DNA of 64,000 nucleotides from Streptomyces halstedii (GTDB lineage Bacteria > Actinomycetota > Actinomycetes > Streptomycetales > Streptomycetaceae): positions 1 to 64,000 of the forward strand of contig JOAZ01000015.1 of NCBI GenBank assembly GCA_000720535.1, in the 5' to 3' direction. The position numbers and the translations under genes are program-made. Positions 16,267 to 24,898 of this stretch are shown one piece after another (the stretch's first letter is position 1; each line of letters starts with the position of its first letter). A model generated the notes under the pieces. It was not told the DNA's origin. It saw only the letters and a program-made list of their open reading frames with translations, and did no database searches.

Positions 16267-17735
16267 GGGCTCTCCTGGATCGGCACCGCGCTCGTACGGC
16301 CGGTGCTCCTGCGTCGTTTCTCGACCGTACCCTCATCGGCGGCCCCCTTCGGCATGCACAGGGTCACCACCAGGGCGAGTACCGCGGCGACGGCGGCGAT
16401 CACGAAGACCAGTTGGTAGGCGCCCAGGGTCGGGGCCGTACGCCCGGCCGCGACGAACGTCATGTTGGCGAGTACGGCGGCCACCGCGGCACTGCAGAAC
16501 GCCTGGCCGACCGAGCGCATCAGGGTGTTGAGGCCGTTGGCGGCGCCCGTCTCGCCGACGGGGACACCGCGCATCACGAGCGCCGGGAGCGCCGAGTAGG
16601 CGATGGCCGTCCCGGCCGCGACGACCGTGGCACCCGCGACGATCAGCCAGAGGCTGTGACTGGTGAAGTACCGCACGCCGTATCCGGCGGCGATGACGGC
16701 GGAGGCGAGCGCGAGGCTGGTCCTCGGGCCGTGCTTGGCGGAGATGCGGGCCGAGACGGGTGACAGGAGCACCATCGTCACCCCGCCCGGCAGCAGGCAC
16801 AGCCCGCTGACGACGAGGGAGGCGCCGAGCCCGTAACCGGTGGACCTGGGCTCCTGCACCATCTGCGCGGTGACCAGGGAGTTGGCGTAGAAGGCGAAGC
16901 CGATCAGCAGGGCGGCGACGTTGGTGAGGAGCACGGCGGGGCGGGCCGAGACCCGCAGGTCCACCATCGGGGTACGCACCCGCAGCTCGTACGCGCCCCA
17001 GACCAGCGCGATGACGACCGAGGCCACGAGCAGGCCCAGGGTGCGCGCCGACGTCCAGCCCCAGCCGCCGCCCTGGGTCACGGCGAGGAGCAGGCAGACC
17101 AGTGCGGCGGTCAGCCCGAGCGCGCCCGGCACGTCGAAGCGGCCGCGGGTCCGCAGCGAGGACTCGGGTACGCAGCGGAGCACCAGGACGATGTCGAGGA
17201 GTCCGATGGCGCCGGAGACCCAGAACATGGTGTGCCACTCGAAGTTCTGGATGACCACGGCGGCGATCGGCAGGCCGACCGCGGCGCCGATGCCCATCGA
17301 GGAGCTCATCAGGGCGACCGCCGACAGCACCCGCTCGGGCGGCAGTTCGTCACGCAGGATGCTGATGCCCAGCGGTACGACGGCGATCGCGGCCCCTTGC
17401 AGGGCGCGTCCGGCGATCAGGACGCCGATGTCCGAGCTGACCGCGCAGAGCACCGAGCCGACGACGAGGAGGCCCAGGGAGACGAGCAGGACGCGTCGCT
17501 TGCCGTACATGTCGCCGAGCCGGCCGAGGACGGGGGTGAACACCGCGCCGGTGAGGAGGGTCACGGTGACCAGCCAGCTCGCGGCGGAGGGAGTGGCGCC
17601 GGTGAGCTCCGGTATGTGCGGGAGCAGCGGCACGACGAGGGTCTGCATGATCGCGACCACGACACCGCAGAAGGCCAGCACGCCGAGGGCGAATCGGGGG
17701 TGGCGGGGGGCTGCGGCCGGGGCGGGTGCGGTCAT
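16263..17735 (-). CDS. MFS drug-efflux transporter (DHA2/EmrB-like)
   Basis: 490 aa, mostly hydrophobic with about 14 membrane segments. MFS motif A is seen as GRLGDMYGKRR after the second helix; LVVPLLPHIPELTGA and SWLVTVTLLTGAVFTPVLG are typical of the drug:H+ antiporter-2 family. It should export small toxic compounds from the cytoplasm. ATG 17735 follows a GGAG; the open frame further upstream would translate the operator. First gene of a two-gene operon with the TetR gene. Confidence 0.88.
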   Translation of the reverse strand: MTAPAPAAAPRHPRFALGVLAFCGVVVAIMQTLVVPLLPHIPELTGATPSAASWLVTVTLLTGAVFTPVLGRLGDMYGKRRVLLVSLGLLVVGSVLCAVSSDIGVLIAGRALQGAAIAVVPLGISILRDELPPERVLSAVALMSSSMGIGAAVGLPIAAVVIQNFEWHTMFWVSGAIGLLDIVLVLRCVPESSLRTRGRFDVPGALGLTAALVCLLLAVTQGGGWGWTSARTLGLLVASVVIALVWGAYELRVRTPMVDLRVSARPAVLLTNVAALLIGFAFYANSLVTAQMVQEPRSTGYGLGASLVVSGLCLLPGGVTMVLLSPVSARISAKHGPRTSLALASAVIAAGYGVRYFTSHSLWLIVAGATVVAAGTAIAYSALPALVMRGVPVGETGAANGLNTLMRSVGQAFCSAAVAAVLANMTFVAAGRTAPTLGAYQLVFVIAAVAAVLALVVTLCMPKGAADEGTVEKRRRSTGRTSAVPIQESP

Positions 17736-17757
17736 CGGGTCTCCGTACGCAGAGGGG

Positions 17758-17798
17758 GTGCACAAGCGTTCACCCCCACAGGGTAAACGCTTGTACAC
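17758..17798. promoter_or_regulatory. TetR-type operator ahead of the MFS/TetR operon
   Basis: Imperfect inverted repeat: GTGCACAAGCGTTCACCC and, after CCACA, GGGTAAACGCTTGTACAC (16 of 18 positions complementary). Each arm is itself partly palindromic around AAGCGTT, so two repressor dimers could bind. It ends 22 bp upstream of the MFS start codon. Confidence 0.65.
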
Positions 17799-17852
17799 CC
17801 CCTGGGCGGCGAGGGCCCCGGAAGCCGGGCGTTAGCCTCGGAACCATCGATC

Positions 17853-17933
17853 GGGAACGTATCCGTCGATGGGGAACGTATCCGTCGACCGGCGACGGGC
17901 CGTCGCACGGGAACGGCCCGTCGCACGGGAACG
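17853..17933 (+). repeat. short tandem repeats upstream of the small membrane protein
   Basis: GGGAACGTATCCGTCGA occurs at 17853 and 17872 (period 19) and CCGTCGCACGGGAACG at 17900 and 17918 (period 18). CGGGAACG or GGGGAACG is the shared core. They occupy the leader between the efflux operon promoter and the next gene. Confidence 0.75.
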
Positions 17934-17965
17934 CATCGGGAACGAAGAGAGCGAAGGTGGCGGGG

Positions 17966-18268
17966 ATGGCGAAGATTCCGGCAGCGGCGGTGGCGGCGGG
18001 CGGGCTCGTCGGCGGTTACGGGGTCGCCCGGTGGACGAAGAAGCGCCCGCTGGGCGGGGTCGCGCTGGCCGCCGCCGGGTCGGTGGCCGCCTACGAGTGG
18101 AACCGGCGGGCGGGCGCCCGCGCGGCCACCGGGCTGACCGTCGCCTATGTGGCGGCGTTCGCCGGATCGCACCCGCTGGCCAAGAAGATCGGTGCCTGGC
18201 CCGCGGTGTTCGCCGTGGCGGGCGGCGTCGCGGCGGCCTCCTGGGCCGTCACCCGACGCGGCGCCTGA
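17966..18268 (+). CDS. small Ala/Gly-rich membrane protein
   Basis: 100 aa with three or four hydrophobic segments (AAVAAGGLVGGYGVARW, PLGGVALAAAGSVAAYEW, ATGLTVAYVAAFAGSHPL, VFAVAGGVAAASWAV) separated by short basic loops. No family recognised. The N-terminus MAKIPAAA with GAAGG upstream fixes the start; earlier codons would translate the tandem repeats. Confidence 0.7.
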   Translation: MAKIPAAAVAAGGLVGGYGVARWTKKRPLGGVALAAAGSVAAYEWNRRAGARAATGLTVAYVAAFAGSHPLAKKIGAWPAVFAVAGGVAAASWAVTRRGA

Positions 18269-18386
18269 GCCACCTCGGGGGCGCGCCCACCGGCGTACGG
18301 GGCCCGGGGGGGGCGAGGAACCCCACCGGGGTACGGGCCCCACGGGGCGCCCCTACCGGCGACGGACCCACCCCGGTCCGGCGGGC

Positions 18387-19958
18387 TCAGCCCCCCAGGG
18401 CGTGCGACACCGTGTAGATGGCGAGGCCGGCGAGCGCACCCACCACCGTGCCGTTGATCCGGATGAACTGGAGGTCGCGGCCGATGTTCGCCTCGATCTT
18501 CCTTGAGGTCTGGTCGGCGTCCCAGCCGGCGACCGTGTCGCTGATCAGCGAGGTGATCTCGGCGCGGTACGTCGTGACGACGTAGACCGCCGCGTCCTCC
18601 AGCCAGCCCTCCAGCTTGGCCTGCAACCGCTCGTCCGTCGCCAGCCGGGCGCCCAGCGACATCAGCGAGGCCCGCGCCCGCATCCGCAGCTCGCTCCGCT
18701 GGTCCTCGGCCGCCGCGATGATCATCGACCTGACACTGGACCAGGCCGAGGCGATGACGTCCTGGACCTCCCGTCGGCCCAGGATCTCCGACTTCAGCCG
18801 CTCCACCCGGGCGCGGGTGTCCGGGTCCGTCTGGAGGTCGGCCGCGAAGTCCGTCAGGAAGGTGTCGATCGAGCCGCGTGCCGGGTGGCCCGGCATGTCC
18901 CGCATCTCGGTGACGAACCGCAGCAGCTCCTTGTAGACCCGCTCCCCGATCCGCTTGTCGACGAACCGGGGCGTCCAGCCGGGCGCCCCGCCCTGGACCG
19001 CGTTCATCACGGAGTCGCCGTGCAGGACCAGCCAGTCGTGGGCCCGTACGCAGACCAGGTCCACGACCCTGCGGTGGCCGCCGTCCGTGACGACCTTCTC
19101 CAGCATCTTGCCGAGGCCGGGACCGACCTCCACGGCGTCCGCCCGCCGGGTGATCGCCTCGCCGACCACGGCCTGGACGTCGGAGTCCCGCAGCACGGTG
19201 AGTGCTCCGCGCAGCGCGGTGGCCAGCTCGGCGGTGACCCGGTCGGCGTGTGCCGGCTCGGCCAGCCAGGCGCCGAGCCGCGCACCGACGCCCAGGGCGT
19301 GAATCCGGTCACGAACGACGTCTCCGGACAGAAAGTTCTCGCCGACGAAGGAACCGAGTGACGCCCCGAGCTGGTCCTTCTTGGTGGGAATGATGGCGGT
19401 GTGCGGGATGGGCAGGCCGAGCGGGCGCCGGAAGAGCGCCGTGACGGCGAACCAGTCCGCCAGCGCGCCGACCATCCCCGCCTCGGCGGCCGCCGCGACG
19501 TAGCCCGGCCAGCCGCCCACACCGGAGTTCTTCGCCCAGGTGGCGAGGGTGTACACGAGCGCGACGAGGAGGAGCAGGCCCGTGGCCGTGGCCTTCATAC
19601 GGCGGACACCGCGCTGTTTCTCCTCGTCGGCGGCGGTGTACGCGAACCCGCCCAGTCCCGCCGTCACCCGCCCCCGCCCGAAGGTGCCCCCGGCCCCGGT
19701 GACGGGCACCGAGCCCTTCCCCGACGCGCCTCCGCCGCCCCCCGGTTCGCCCGACGACCCGCCCACCGGTTCGCCCGACGACCCGCCCACCGATTCGTCC
19801 GACGACCCGCCCACCGCTCCGTCCGACGACCCGGACGGCCCCACCTCGCGCGGTCCGGGCGGCGGCGCGTCCGGCGTTCCGGAGCGGCGCGGTTCGCCGC
19901 CGTCCGGGCCGTGGTCCTCGGACCCCGCACCCGTGCCCTGTCCCGCGTCCTGTTCCAT
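18387..19958 (-). CDS. DUF445 family membrane protein
   Basis: 523 aa. An acidic, Gly/Ser-rich N-terminus carries VGGSSxEP repeats and is followed by GVRRMKATATGLLLLVALVY, the first transmembrane helix. The DUF445 core is evident (GALADWFAVTALFRRPLGLP, IPHTAIIPTKKDQLG, SFVGENFL) with long helical stretches and a final membrane segment (INGTVVGALAGLAIYTV). Function unknown. ATG 19958 is taken; a GTG three codons earlier is equally possible. Divergent from the SGNH hydrolase. Confidence 0.85.
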   Translation of the reverse strand: MEQDAGQGTGAGSEDHGPDGGEPRRSGTPDAPPPGPREVGPSGSSDGAVGGSSDESVGGSSGEPVGGSSGEPGGGGGASGKGSVPVTGAGGTFGRGRVTAGLGGFAYTAADEEKQRGVRRMKATATGLLLLVALVYTLATWAKNSGVGGWPGYVAAAAEAGMVGALADWFAVTALFRRPLGLPIPHTAIIPTKKDQLGASLGSFVGENFLSGDVVRDRIHALGVGARLGAWLAEPAHADRVTAELATALRGALTVLRDSDVQAVVGEAITRRADAVEVGPGLGKMLEKVVTDGGHRRVVDLVCVRAHDWLVLHGDSVMNAVQGGAPGWTPRFVDKRIGERVYKELLRFVTEMRDMPGHPARGSIDTFLTDFAADLQTDPDTRARVERLKSEILGRREVQDVIASAWSSVRSMIIAAAEDQRSELRMRARASLMSLGARLATDERLQAKLEGWLEDAAVYVVTTYRAEITSLISDTVAGWDADQTSRKIEANIGRDLQFIRINGTVVGALAGLAIYTVSHALGG

Positions 19959-20099
19959 CCGCTCCACCTGTCCGCGTACACGTCACCCCGTGCCGTACGC
20001 AATTGTCCCTGCCTGACCTACTCCTGGGCGACACGTCCAGTTCCCGCGCCCTGCCGCATCATGAGATCAGCAAGCACCCCACAAGGAGAATCACCGCCC

Positions 20100-21350
20100 A
20101 TGCCCAGGCGCCAGGGACACACCCTGCTCTTCGCCCTCGTGGCGGGCACCGCCGCGCTCGCCGCCGCCGTCGCCTTCGGTACGTCGCTGGTGACCGCGAC
20201 ACGGCAGGCACCACCGGCCGGGACGCAGGCGCGGCCCGCGGTCCGGCACCCCGCCGCACCCGCCCACTCCTCCGGCACCTGGGTGGTGACCTGGACCGGA
20301 GCGCCGGCCCAGCCCGAGCCGCACACCGCCCAGGGCTACACCGGCCGCATCATCCACAACACCGTGCACACCAGCATCGGCGGTGACGCGGCCCGCATCA
20401 CCCTGTCCAACCTCTTCGGCACCACCCCGCTCGTCGTGGAGCAGGCCACCGTCGCCACGCGCCCGGTCACCTTCAGAGGGCTGGGCACCGTCACCGTCGC
20501 CGCGGGCCGGCAGGTCGTCAGCGACGCGGTGACCGTCCCCGTCGCCCCGGACGCCGACCTGATCGTCGGTCTGCACGCCGCACGCGGCGGCGAACCCGTC
20601 ACCCTCCACCCCAGCTCCCACCAGACGTCCTACCAGTCCGACGGCACCCTCACCTGGCCCACCACCGCCTGGCGCTACCTCACCGCCGTCGACGTCCGCC
20701 ACGACGCCGCCCCCGGCGCGATCGTGGTCATCGGCGACTCCCTCACCGCGGGCACCCGCTCCACCACCGACACCGACAGCCGCTGGCCCGACGTGCTCTC
20801 CGACCGGCTACGCCACCGCTACGGCGTCGCCAACCAGGGCATCGCCGGCAACCGCCTCCTGCGGGACAGCCTGAAGCCCGGCGGCGCGGGCGGCCCGTCC
20901 GGCGCCCACCGCTTCGACCGCGACGTGCTCTCCGTCGCCGGAGCCAGGACCGTGATCGTCGCGCTCGGCATCAACGACGTGCAGCAGGCCCCCCAGGAGA
21001 CCGACGCCCGGCGCATCGTGGCCGGGCTGCGCTCCCTCACCGACCGCGCGCACGCCCAGGGCCTACGGGTGATCGGCACCACGCTGACGCCGTTCCAGGG
21101 CTACGCCACCTGGACCCCCGAGCGCAACGCGGTACGCCTGGCGGTCAACGAGCGGATCCGGGCGGGTGGCGTCTTCGACGGCTTCGCGGACTTCGACCGT
21201 GCCGTACGCGACCCCTACGCGCCCAACCGGATCCTGCCGGCCTACGACTCCGGCGACCGGCTCCACCTCAACGACACCGGCTACCGGGTCCTGGGCGAGC
21301 TCATCGGCCCCGAGGCGGTCACCGGGGTCCCCAGGACGGCCGCCTTCTGA
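20100..21350 (+). CDS. secreted SGNH/GDSL-family hydrolase
   Basis: 416 aa. Residues 1-30 form a signal peptide or anchor (HTLLFALVAGTAALAAAVAF). An N-terminal beta domain (about 58-195, WVVTWTGAPAQPEP) precedes the SGNH domain: block I VVIGDSLTAG with Ser about 214, Gly/Asn in NQGIAGNRLL, block III ALGINDV, and the catalytic Asp-x-x-His in DRLHLND near the C-terminus. Acts as an extracellular esterase or lipase; substrate unknown. AAGGAGA lies before ATG 20100, preferred over the in-frame ATG 20061. Confidence 0.88.
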   Translation: MPRRQGHTLLFALVAGTAALAAAVAFGTSLVTATRQAPPAGTQARPAVRHPAAPAHSSGTWVVTWTGAPAQPEPHTAQGYTGRIIHNTVHTSIGGDAARITLSNLFGTTPLVVEQATVATRPVTFRGLGTVTVAAGRQVVSDAVTVPVAPDADLIVGLHAARGGEPVTLHPSSHQTSYQSDGTLTWPTTAWRYLTAVDVRHDAAPGAIVVIGDSLTAGTRSTTDTDSRWPDVLSDRLRHRYGVANQGIAGNRLLRDSLKPGGAGGPSGAHRFDRDVLSVAGARTVIVALGINDVQQAPQETDARRIVAGLRSLTDRAHAQGLRVIGTTLTPFQGYATWTPERNAVRLAVNERIRAGGVFDGFADFDRAVRDPYAPNRILPAYDSGDRLHLNDTGYRVLGELIGPEAVTGVPRTAAF

Positions 21351-21357
21351 CTCGTCG

Positions 21358-22059
21358 TCAGTCCTCGTAGCCCTTCTCCAGCCGCAGCCGCGCGCGCTCC
21401 GCCTCCTTCAGACGCTGCCGCTGCGCCTTGCTCCACTTGCGTTCCACGCCGACCCCGCCCATCAGGGCGAAGCCGGTCACCCGCACCCGGGGGGCGTCCG
21501 GGGCGGGGTCGCCGGCGTCGGCGTCCTTCGTCTGCTCGTCGAACCCGCCCATGATGCCCACGCCGTTGACGTGGACGTGCACGTCCGGTGCGACCTTCAC
21601 CAGCATGCCGCCCATGACCGTCCAGCAGCGGATGTGGACCTCCCGGTCCTCGAAGTCCGCCTCGCGCAGGTCGATCTCGCCCCCGCCCCACATGGCGAAC
21701 GCGGTGAAGACCCGGCCCACCGTCCACTTCCCCTTGCGGCTGAACCCGCTCCAGAACGCGAAGCCGCCCGTGGAGGTCGCGGGCTTGCCGATCCGCCGCG
21801 ACCAGTCCACCGGCGCCCCCGGCTGCCCGGCCGGCACGGGCGCCCGGCCCGTCACCGGCGCCACGGACCCGCCCGGCACCGGGAGATCGCTGACCAGCGG
21901 CTCCAACTCACCGTGGGTGCGGGCCTTGTACGTCGCGTCGAGCCGCTGCTCGAACTCGTCCATCTGCAACCGGCCCTCGGCCACGGCCTCCCGCAGCGTC
22001 TCGGCGATCCGCTCGCGTTCGGCGTCGGAGGCACGCATGTCCGGGCGTTCACTTGTCAT
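21358..22059 (-). CDS. DUF1707 / LiaF-like (DUF2154) envelope-stress-type protein
   Basis: 233 aa. Residues 1-60 are a DUF1707 SHOCT-like domain (MRASDAERERIAETLREAVA, EGRLQMDEFEQRLDATYKA). The C-terminal half has the repetitive beta pattern of the cell-wall-active antibiotic response domain (GGEIDLREADFEDREVHIR, WTVMGGMLVKVAPDVHV, GVGIMGGFDE, VTGFALMGGVGVERK). Related proteins tune envelope-stress sensors, but this assignment is by domain only. Tightly downstream (9 bp) of the ABC transporter operon, so probably co-transcribed. Confidence 0.82.
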   Translation of the reverse strand: MTSERPDMRASDAERERIAETLREAVAEGRLQMDEFEQRLDATYKARTHGELEPLVSDLPVPGGSVAPVTGRAPVPAGQPGAPVDWSRRIGKPATSTGGFAFWSGFSRKGKWTVGRVFTAFAMWGGGEIDLREADFEDREVHIRCWTVMGGMLVKVAPDVHVHVNGVGIMGGFDEQTKDADAGDPAPDAPRVRVTGFALMGGVGVERKWSKAQRQRLKEAERARLRLEKGYED

Positions 22060-22068
22060 GCCAGCAGC

Positions 22069-23043
22069 CTATAGAGCGGGATCCGACGCGTACATCTTCG
22101 CGATGACGGCCTCGATGTCCGGCTCCCGCACCGACAGATCCACCAGCGGATAGTCCGCCGCCAGCCGCGCCACCAGCGGGGCCGCCGACACCGACGCCGG
22201 GAACGCCAGCCACTGCCGGGGGCCCTCCACCTTGACCACCCGTACCGACAGGTCCGACGCCAGGGTGACCGGGGGCAGTTCGCGCTCCAGGTCCACCACC
22301 AGCGTGCGTTCGCTCTCCCCCACCTCGTGCAGCTTGGCCAGGGCACCGTCGTACACCAGACGGCCGTGGTCGATCACCATCACCCGTCGGCACAACTGCT
22401 CGATGTCGGTGAGGTCGTGGGTCGTCAGCAGCACCGTCGTGGACCGCTCCGCGTTCAGATCGCGCAGGAAGCCCCGCACCTTCGCCTTGGAGACCACGTC
22501 GAGCCCGATCGTCGGCTCGTCCAGGTACAGCACCTCCGGATCGTGCAGCAGCGCCGCCGCGATGTCGCCCCGCATCCGCTGACCCAGCGACAACTGACGT
22601 ACCGGAACCTCCAACAGCGCGCCCAGGTCCAGGAGTTCCACACACCGGTCCAGGTTCTCCCGGAACCGGCGGTCCGGGATCCGGTACATCCGGTGCATCA
22701 GCCGGTAGGAGTCCCGCAACGGCAGGTCCCACCACAGGGTCGTACGCTGCCCGAACACCACCCCGATCCGGTGCGCCAGCCGCGTACGCTCCCGTGCGGG
22801 ATCGATCCCCGCGACCCGCAGCCGCCCGCCGCTCGGGGTGAGGATCCCCGTCAGCATCTTGATCGTCGTCGACTTGCCCGCGCCGTTGGGCCCGATGTAG
22901 CCGACCATCTCACCGCGCGGCACCCGGAAGCTGATGCCGTCCACCGCCCGCACCTCCCGCCGCTCCCGGCGCAGGAAGCCGGTCCTGCGGCGCACGTCGA
23001 AGACCTTCTCGACGCCGTCCAGCTCGATGAAGTCGCTGTCCAT
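22069..23043 (-). CDS. ABC transporter ATP-binding protein
   Basis: 324 aa. Walker A GPNGAGKS, Q-loop VVFGQRTTLWWD, signature LSLGQRMRGD, Walker B VLYLDEP, and the H-loop in TTHDLTD are all intact; a C-terminal regulatory extension follows. The RRRTGFLRRERREVRAVDGI insertion and downstream genes match the DUF990/ABC-2 export systems of actinobacteria. GAGGAG sits 5 nt before ATG 23043 (GTG two codons earlier is the alternative). It drives the two permeases encoded just upstream. Confidence 0.92.
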   Translation of the reverse strand: MDSDFIELDGVEKVFDVRRRTGFLRRERREVRAVDGISFRVPRGEMVGYIGPNGAGKSTTIKMLTGILTPSGGRLRVAGIDPARERTRLAHRIGVVFGQRTTLWWDLPLRDSYRLMHRMYRIPDRRFRENLDRCVELLDLGALLEVPVRQLSLGQRMRGDIAAALLHDPEVLYLDEPTIGLDVVSKAKVRGFLRDLNAERSTTVLLTTHDLTDIEQLCRRVMVIDHGRLVYDGALAKLHEVGESERTLVVDLERELPPVTLASDLSVRVVKVEGPRQWLAFPASVSAAPLVARLAADYPLVDLSVREPDIEAVIAKMYASDPAL

Positions 23044-23052
23044 GCCCACTCC

Positions 23053-23952
23053 TCAGCTTCCCGTGCTGCGGTACGCCCGCAGCCCCGTCCGCCAGGCCAG
23101 TCCGGCGAGCAGCCAGCACAGCCCGGCCACCACCGGCGGCAGGAACGCCACCCACTCCGGCAGCTCCAACGGGTAGTCCCGGCCCAGCACGTACAGCGCG
23201 GGCAGCCAGCTCACGAAGGCCAGCGGCACCACGAACGTCACCCCGCGGACCAGCTCCTTCGCGAAGATCGTCGGCGGGTACTGCAACACCGTCGTCCCCC
23301 CGTAGGTGAACGCGTTCTGCACCTCCGAGGCGTCCTGCGCGAAGAACTGGAACGCCGCCCCCGCCACGAACACCGCCCCGAAGATCGCCGCCCCGCTCAG
23401 CACCATCAGCGGCAGCATCACCACCCTCAGCGGTGTCCACGCGATGTCCAGCGTCGCCAGCGCGTAACCGAGGACCAGCAGCCCTTGCGTGATCCGCCCC
23501 AGCCGGCGCAGCGCGAACCGGTCCGCGGCCACCTGCGCCAGCACCGGGACCGGCCGTACCAGCAGGGTGTCCAGCGTGCCGTCCCGCACCCGCCTGCCCA
23601 GCCGGTCCACCGACCCGAACAGCAGGTCCGACAGTCCGAACGCGGTCGCCGACGTGCCGTACAGCAGCGCGATCTCGGGCAGCGTGTAGCCGCCCAGCGC
23701 GTCCACGTGCGCGAACATCAGCATGATCGTCACGAAGTCGAACGCCGTCACCACGAAGTTCCCGAGCGTCGTCATCACGAACGACGCCCGGTACGCCATC
23801 GTCGAGCGCATCCACATCGCCACGATCAGCCCGTACGCCCGGACCCCCTCCAGCAGCCGCGACCGGTCGTCGAACCCGGGCCGCGACCACGCCGCGGGTT
23901 CCGGCTCCCCGGCCCGGCGCCCGGCACCGGCCTCCACCTCGGCCTCAGCCAC
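23053..23952 (-). CDS. ABC-2 family permease (second subunit)
   Basis: 299 aa with about six membrane segments after a 35-residue polar N-terminus (FVVTAFDFVTIMLMFAHV, GLLVLGYALATLDIAW, VVAGLCWLLAGLAW). The DGTLDTLLVRPVPVLAQV motif between helices 2 and 3 is typical of ABC-2 permeases. GTG start overlaps the end of the preceding permease gene by 8 bp. Forms the membrane part of an exporter with its neighbour; substrate unknown. Confidence 0.85.
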   Translation of the reverse strand: MAEAEVEAGAGRRAGEPEPAAWSRPGFDDRSRLLEGVRAYGLIVAMWMRSTMAYRASFVMTTLGNFVVTAFDFVTIMLMFAHVDALGGYTLPEIALLYGTSATAFGLSDLLFGSVDRLGRRVRDGTLDTLLVRPVPVLAQVAADRFALRRLGRITQGLLVLGYALATLDIAWTPLRVVMLPLMVLSGAAIFGAVFVAGAAFQFFAQDASEVQNAFTYGGTTVLQYPPTIFAKELVRGVTFVVPLAFVSWLPALYVLGRDYPLELPEWVAFLPPVVAGLCWLLAGLAWRTGLRAYRSTGS

Positions 23953-24748
23953 CCTGGACCACCACCCTCCGGGTCGCCGCGGACTGGAGCAGCCGCCCCG
24001 CCCCCAGCAGCGCCACCGCCCAGCCGGCCTGGAAGGCGTACGCCCCCGCCAGGTCCCACCCCGTGCGTTTACCCAGGAGCACGTCCGCGGGGACCTGCAA
24101 CAGCGACGACCACGGCAGCGCCCGCGCCACCTCGCCCAGCAGCCCCGGGAACAGGGTCAGCGGCAGCAGCATCCCCGAGAAGAACATGCCCGCGAGCATC
24201 GCCATCTGCATCGCGCCCGCCCCGTCCATCAGCCAGAACGCCGACAGCGCGACCAGGAACCGCAGCGCGAAACTCACCACCACCCCCAGCAGCACCGAGA
24301 CCAGGAAGGCCAGCCAGGTCCACGGCGAGGCCGGCAGCGCCAGCTCGAAGGCCAGCGCCCCCAGCGCCATCGGCACGACCCCGCGCCCCAGCAGATGGAA
24401 CGCCGCCCGGCCCAGGTCCCCCGACAGCCACCACAGCTGGAGATCGGCGGGCCGGTACAGGTCGACGGCGATGTCACCCGTACGGATCCGCTCCGACAGC
24501 TCCTCCTCGAACCCCCCGCCGAGCATCGCGCAGGTCATCAGCAACGCCTGGCCCAGCCACACGTACGTCAGCGCCTCGGGCTTGTCGTAGCCGCCGAGCT
24601 GAGGGCGTACGTCCCACAGGGCGGTGTAGGCGTAGGCCACGATGAAGCCGAAGACCGTGTTGGTGAAGACCCCCGCCGCCGTCGCCGCCCGGTAGGTGGC
24701 GTGCCGCCGGAAGCCGCCCGCCGCCACGACCGCGTAGAGCCGCACCAC
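23945..24748 (-). CDS. ABC-2 family permease (first subunit)
   Basis: 267 aa with six predicted membrane helices (GVFTNTVFGFIVAYAYTALW, TYVWLGQALLMTCAMLGG, and later hydrophobic runs). RIRTGDIAVDLYRPADLQLW matches the cytoplasmic coupling loop of its paralogue, showing that the two permeases arose by duplication. GTG 24748 follows GGGAGGAGGGGG; a second GTG is the next codon. First gene of a four-gene minus-strand operon (two permeases, ATPase, DUF1707 protein). Confidence 0.85.
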   Translation of the reverse strand: MVRLYAVVAAGGFRRHATYRAATAAGVFTNTVFGFIVAYAYTALWDVRPQLGGYDKPEALTYVWLGQALLMTCAMLGGGFEEELSERIRTGDIAVDLYRPADLQLWWLSGDLGRAAFHLLGRGVVPMALGALAFELALPASPWTWLAFLVSVLLGVVVSFALRFLVALSAFWLMDGAGAMQMAMLAGMFFSGMLLPLTLFPGLLGEVARALPWSSLLQVPADVLLGKRTGWDLAGAYAFQAGWAVALLGAGRLLQSAATRRVVVQGG

Positions 24749-24838
24749 GCCCCCTCCTCCCGCACGACGGACCAAAGCGCACGACGGTAGTCCACCGGCT
24801 GAGGCCGCCGCGACCGCATTTCCGGTAAGGATCCCGGG

Positions 24839-24871
24839 GTTATCAGTACAAAAAGTGCACTATGGGATAAC
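24839..24871 (+). promoter_or_regulatory. AT-rich inverted-repeat element in the PBP promoter
   Basis: GTTATC at 24839 and GATAAC at 24866 form a symmetric pair around ACAAAAAGTGCAC; the perfect 8-bp palindrome AGTGCACT lies inside at 24854. About 30 bp before the start codon of the penicillin-binding protein, so probably promoter or operator. The regulator is unknown. Confidence 0.4.
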
Positions 24872-24898
24872 TGTCCGCAGTCGAGGAGCCCCCACGTC

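Noticed and set aside
18269..18386. repeat pair around CACCGGxGTACGGG
   Set aside because: Only two copies with several mismatches; GC-rich chance similarity is likely.
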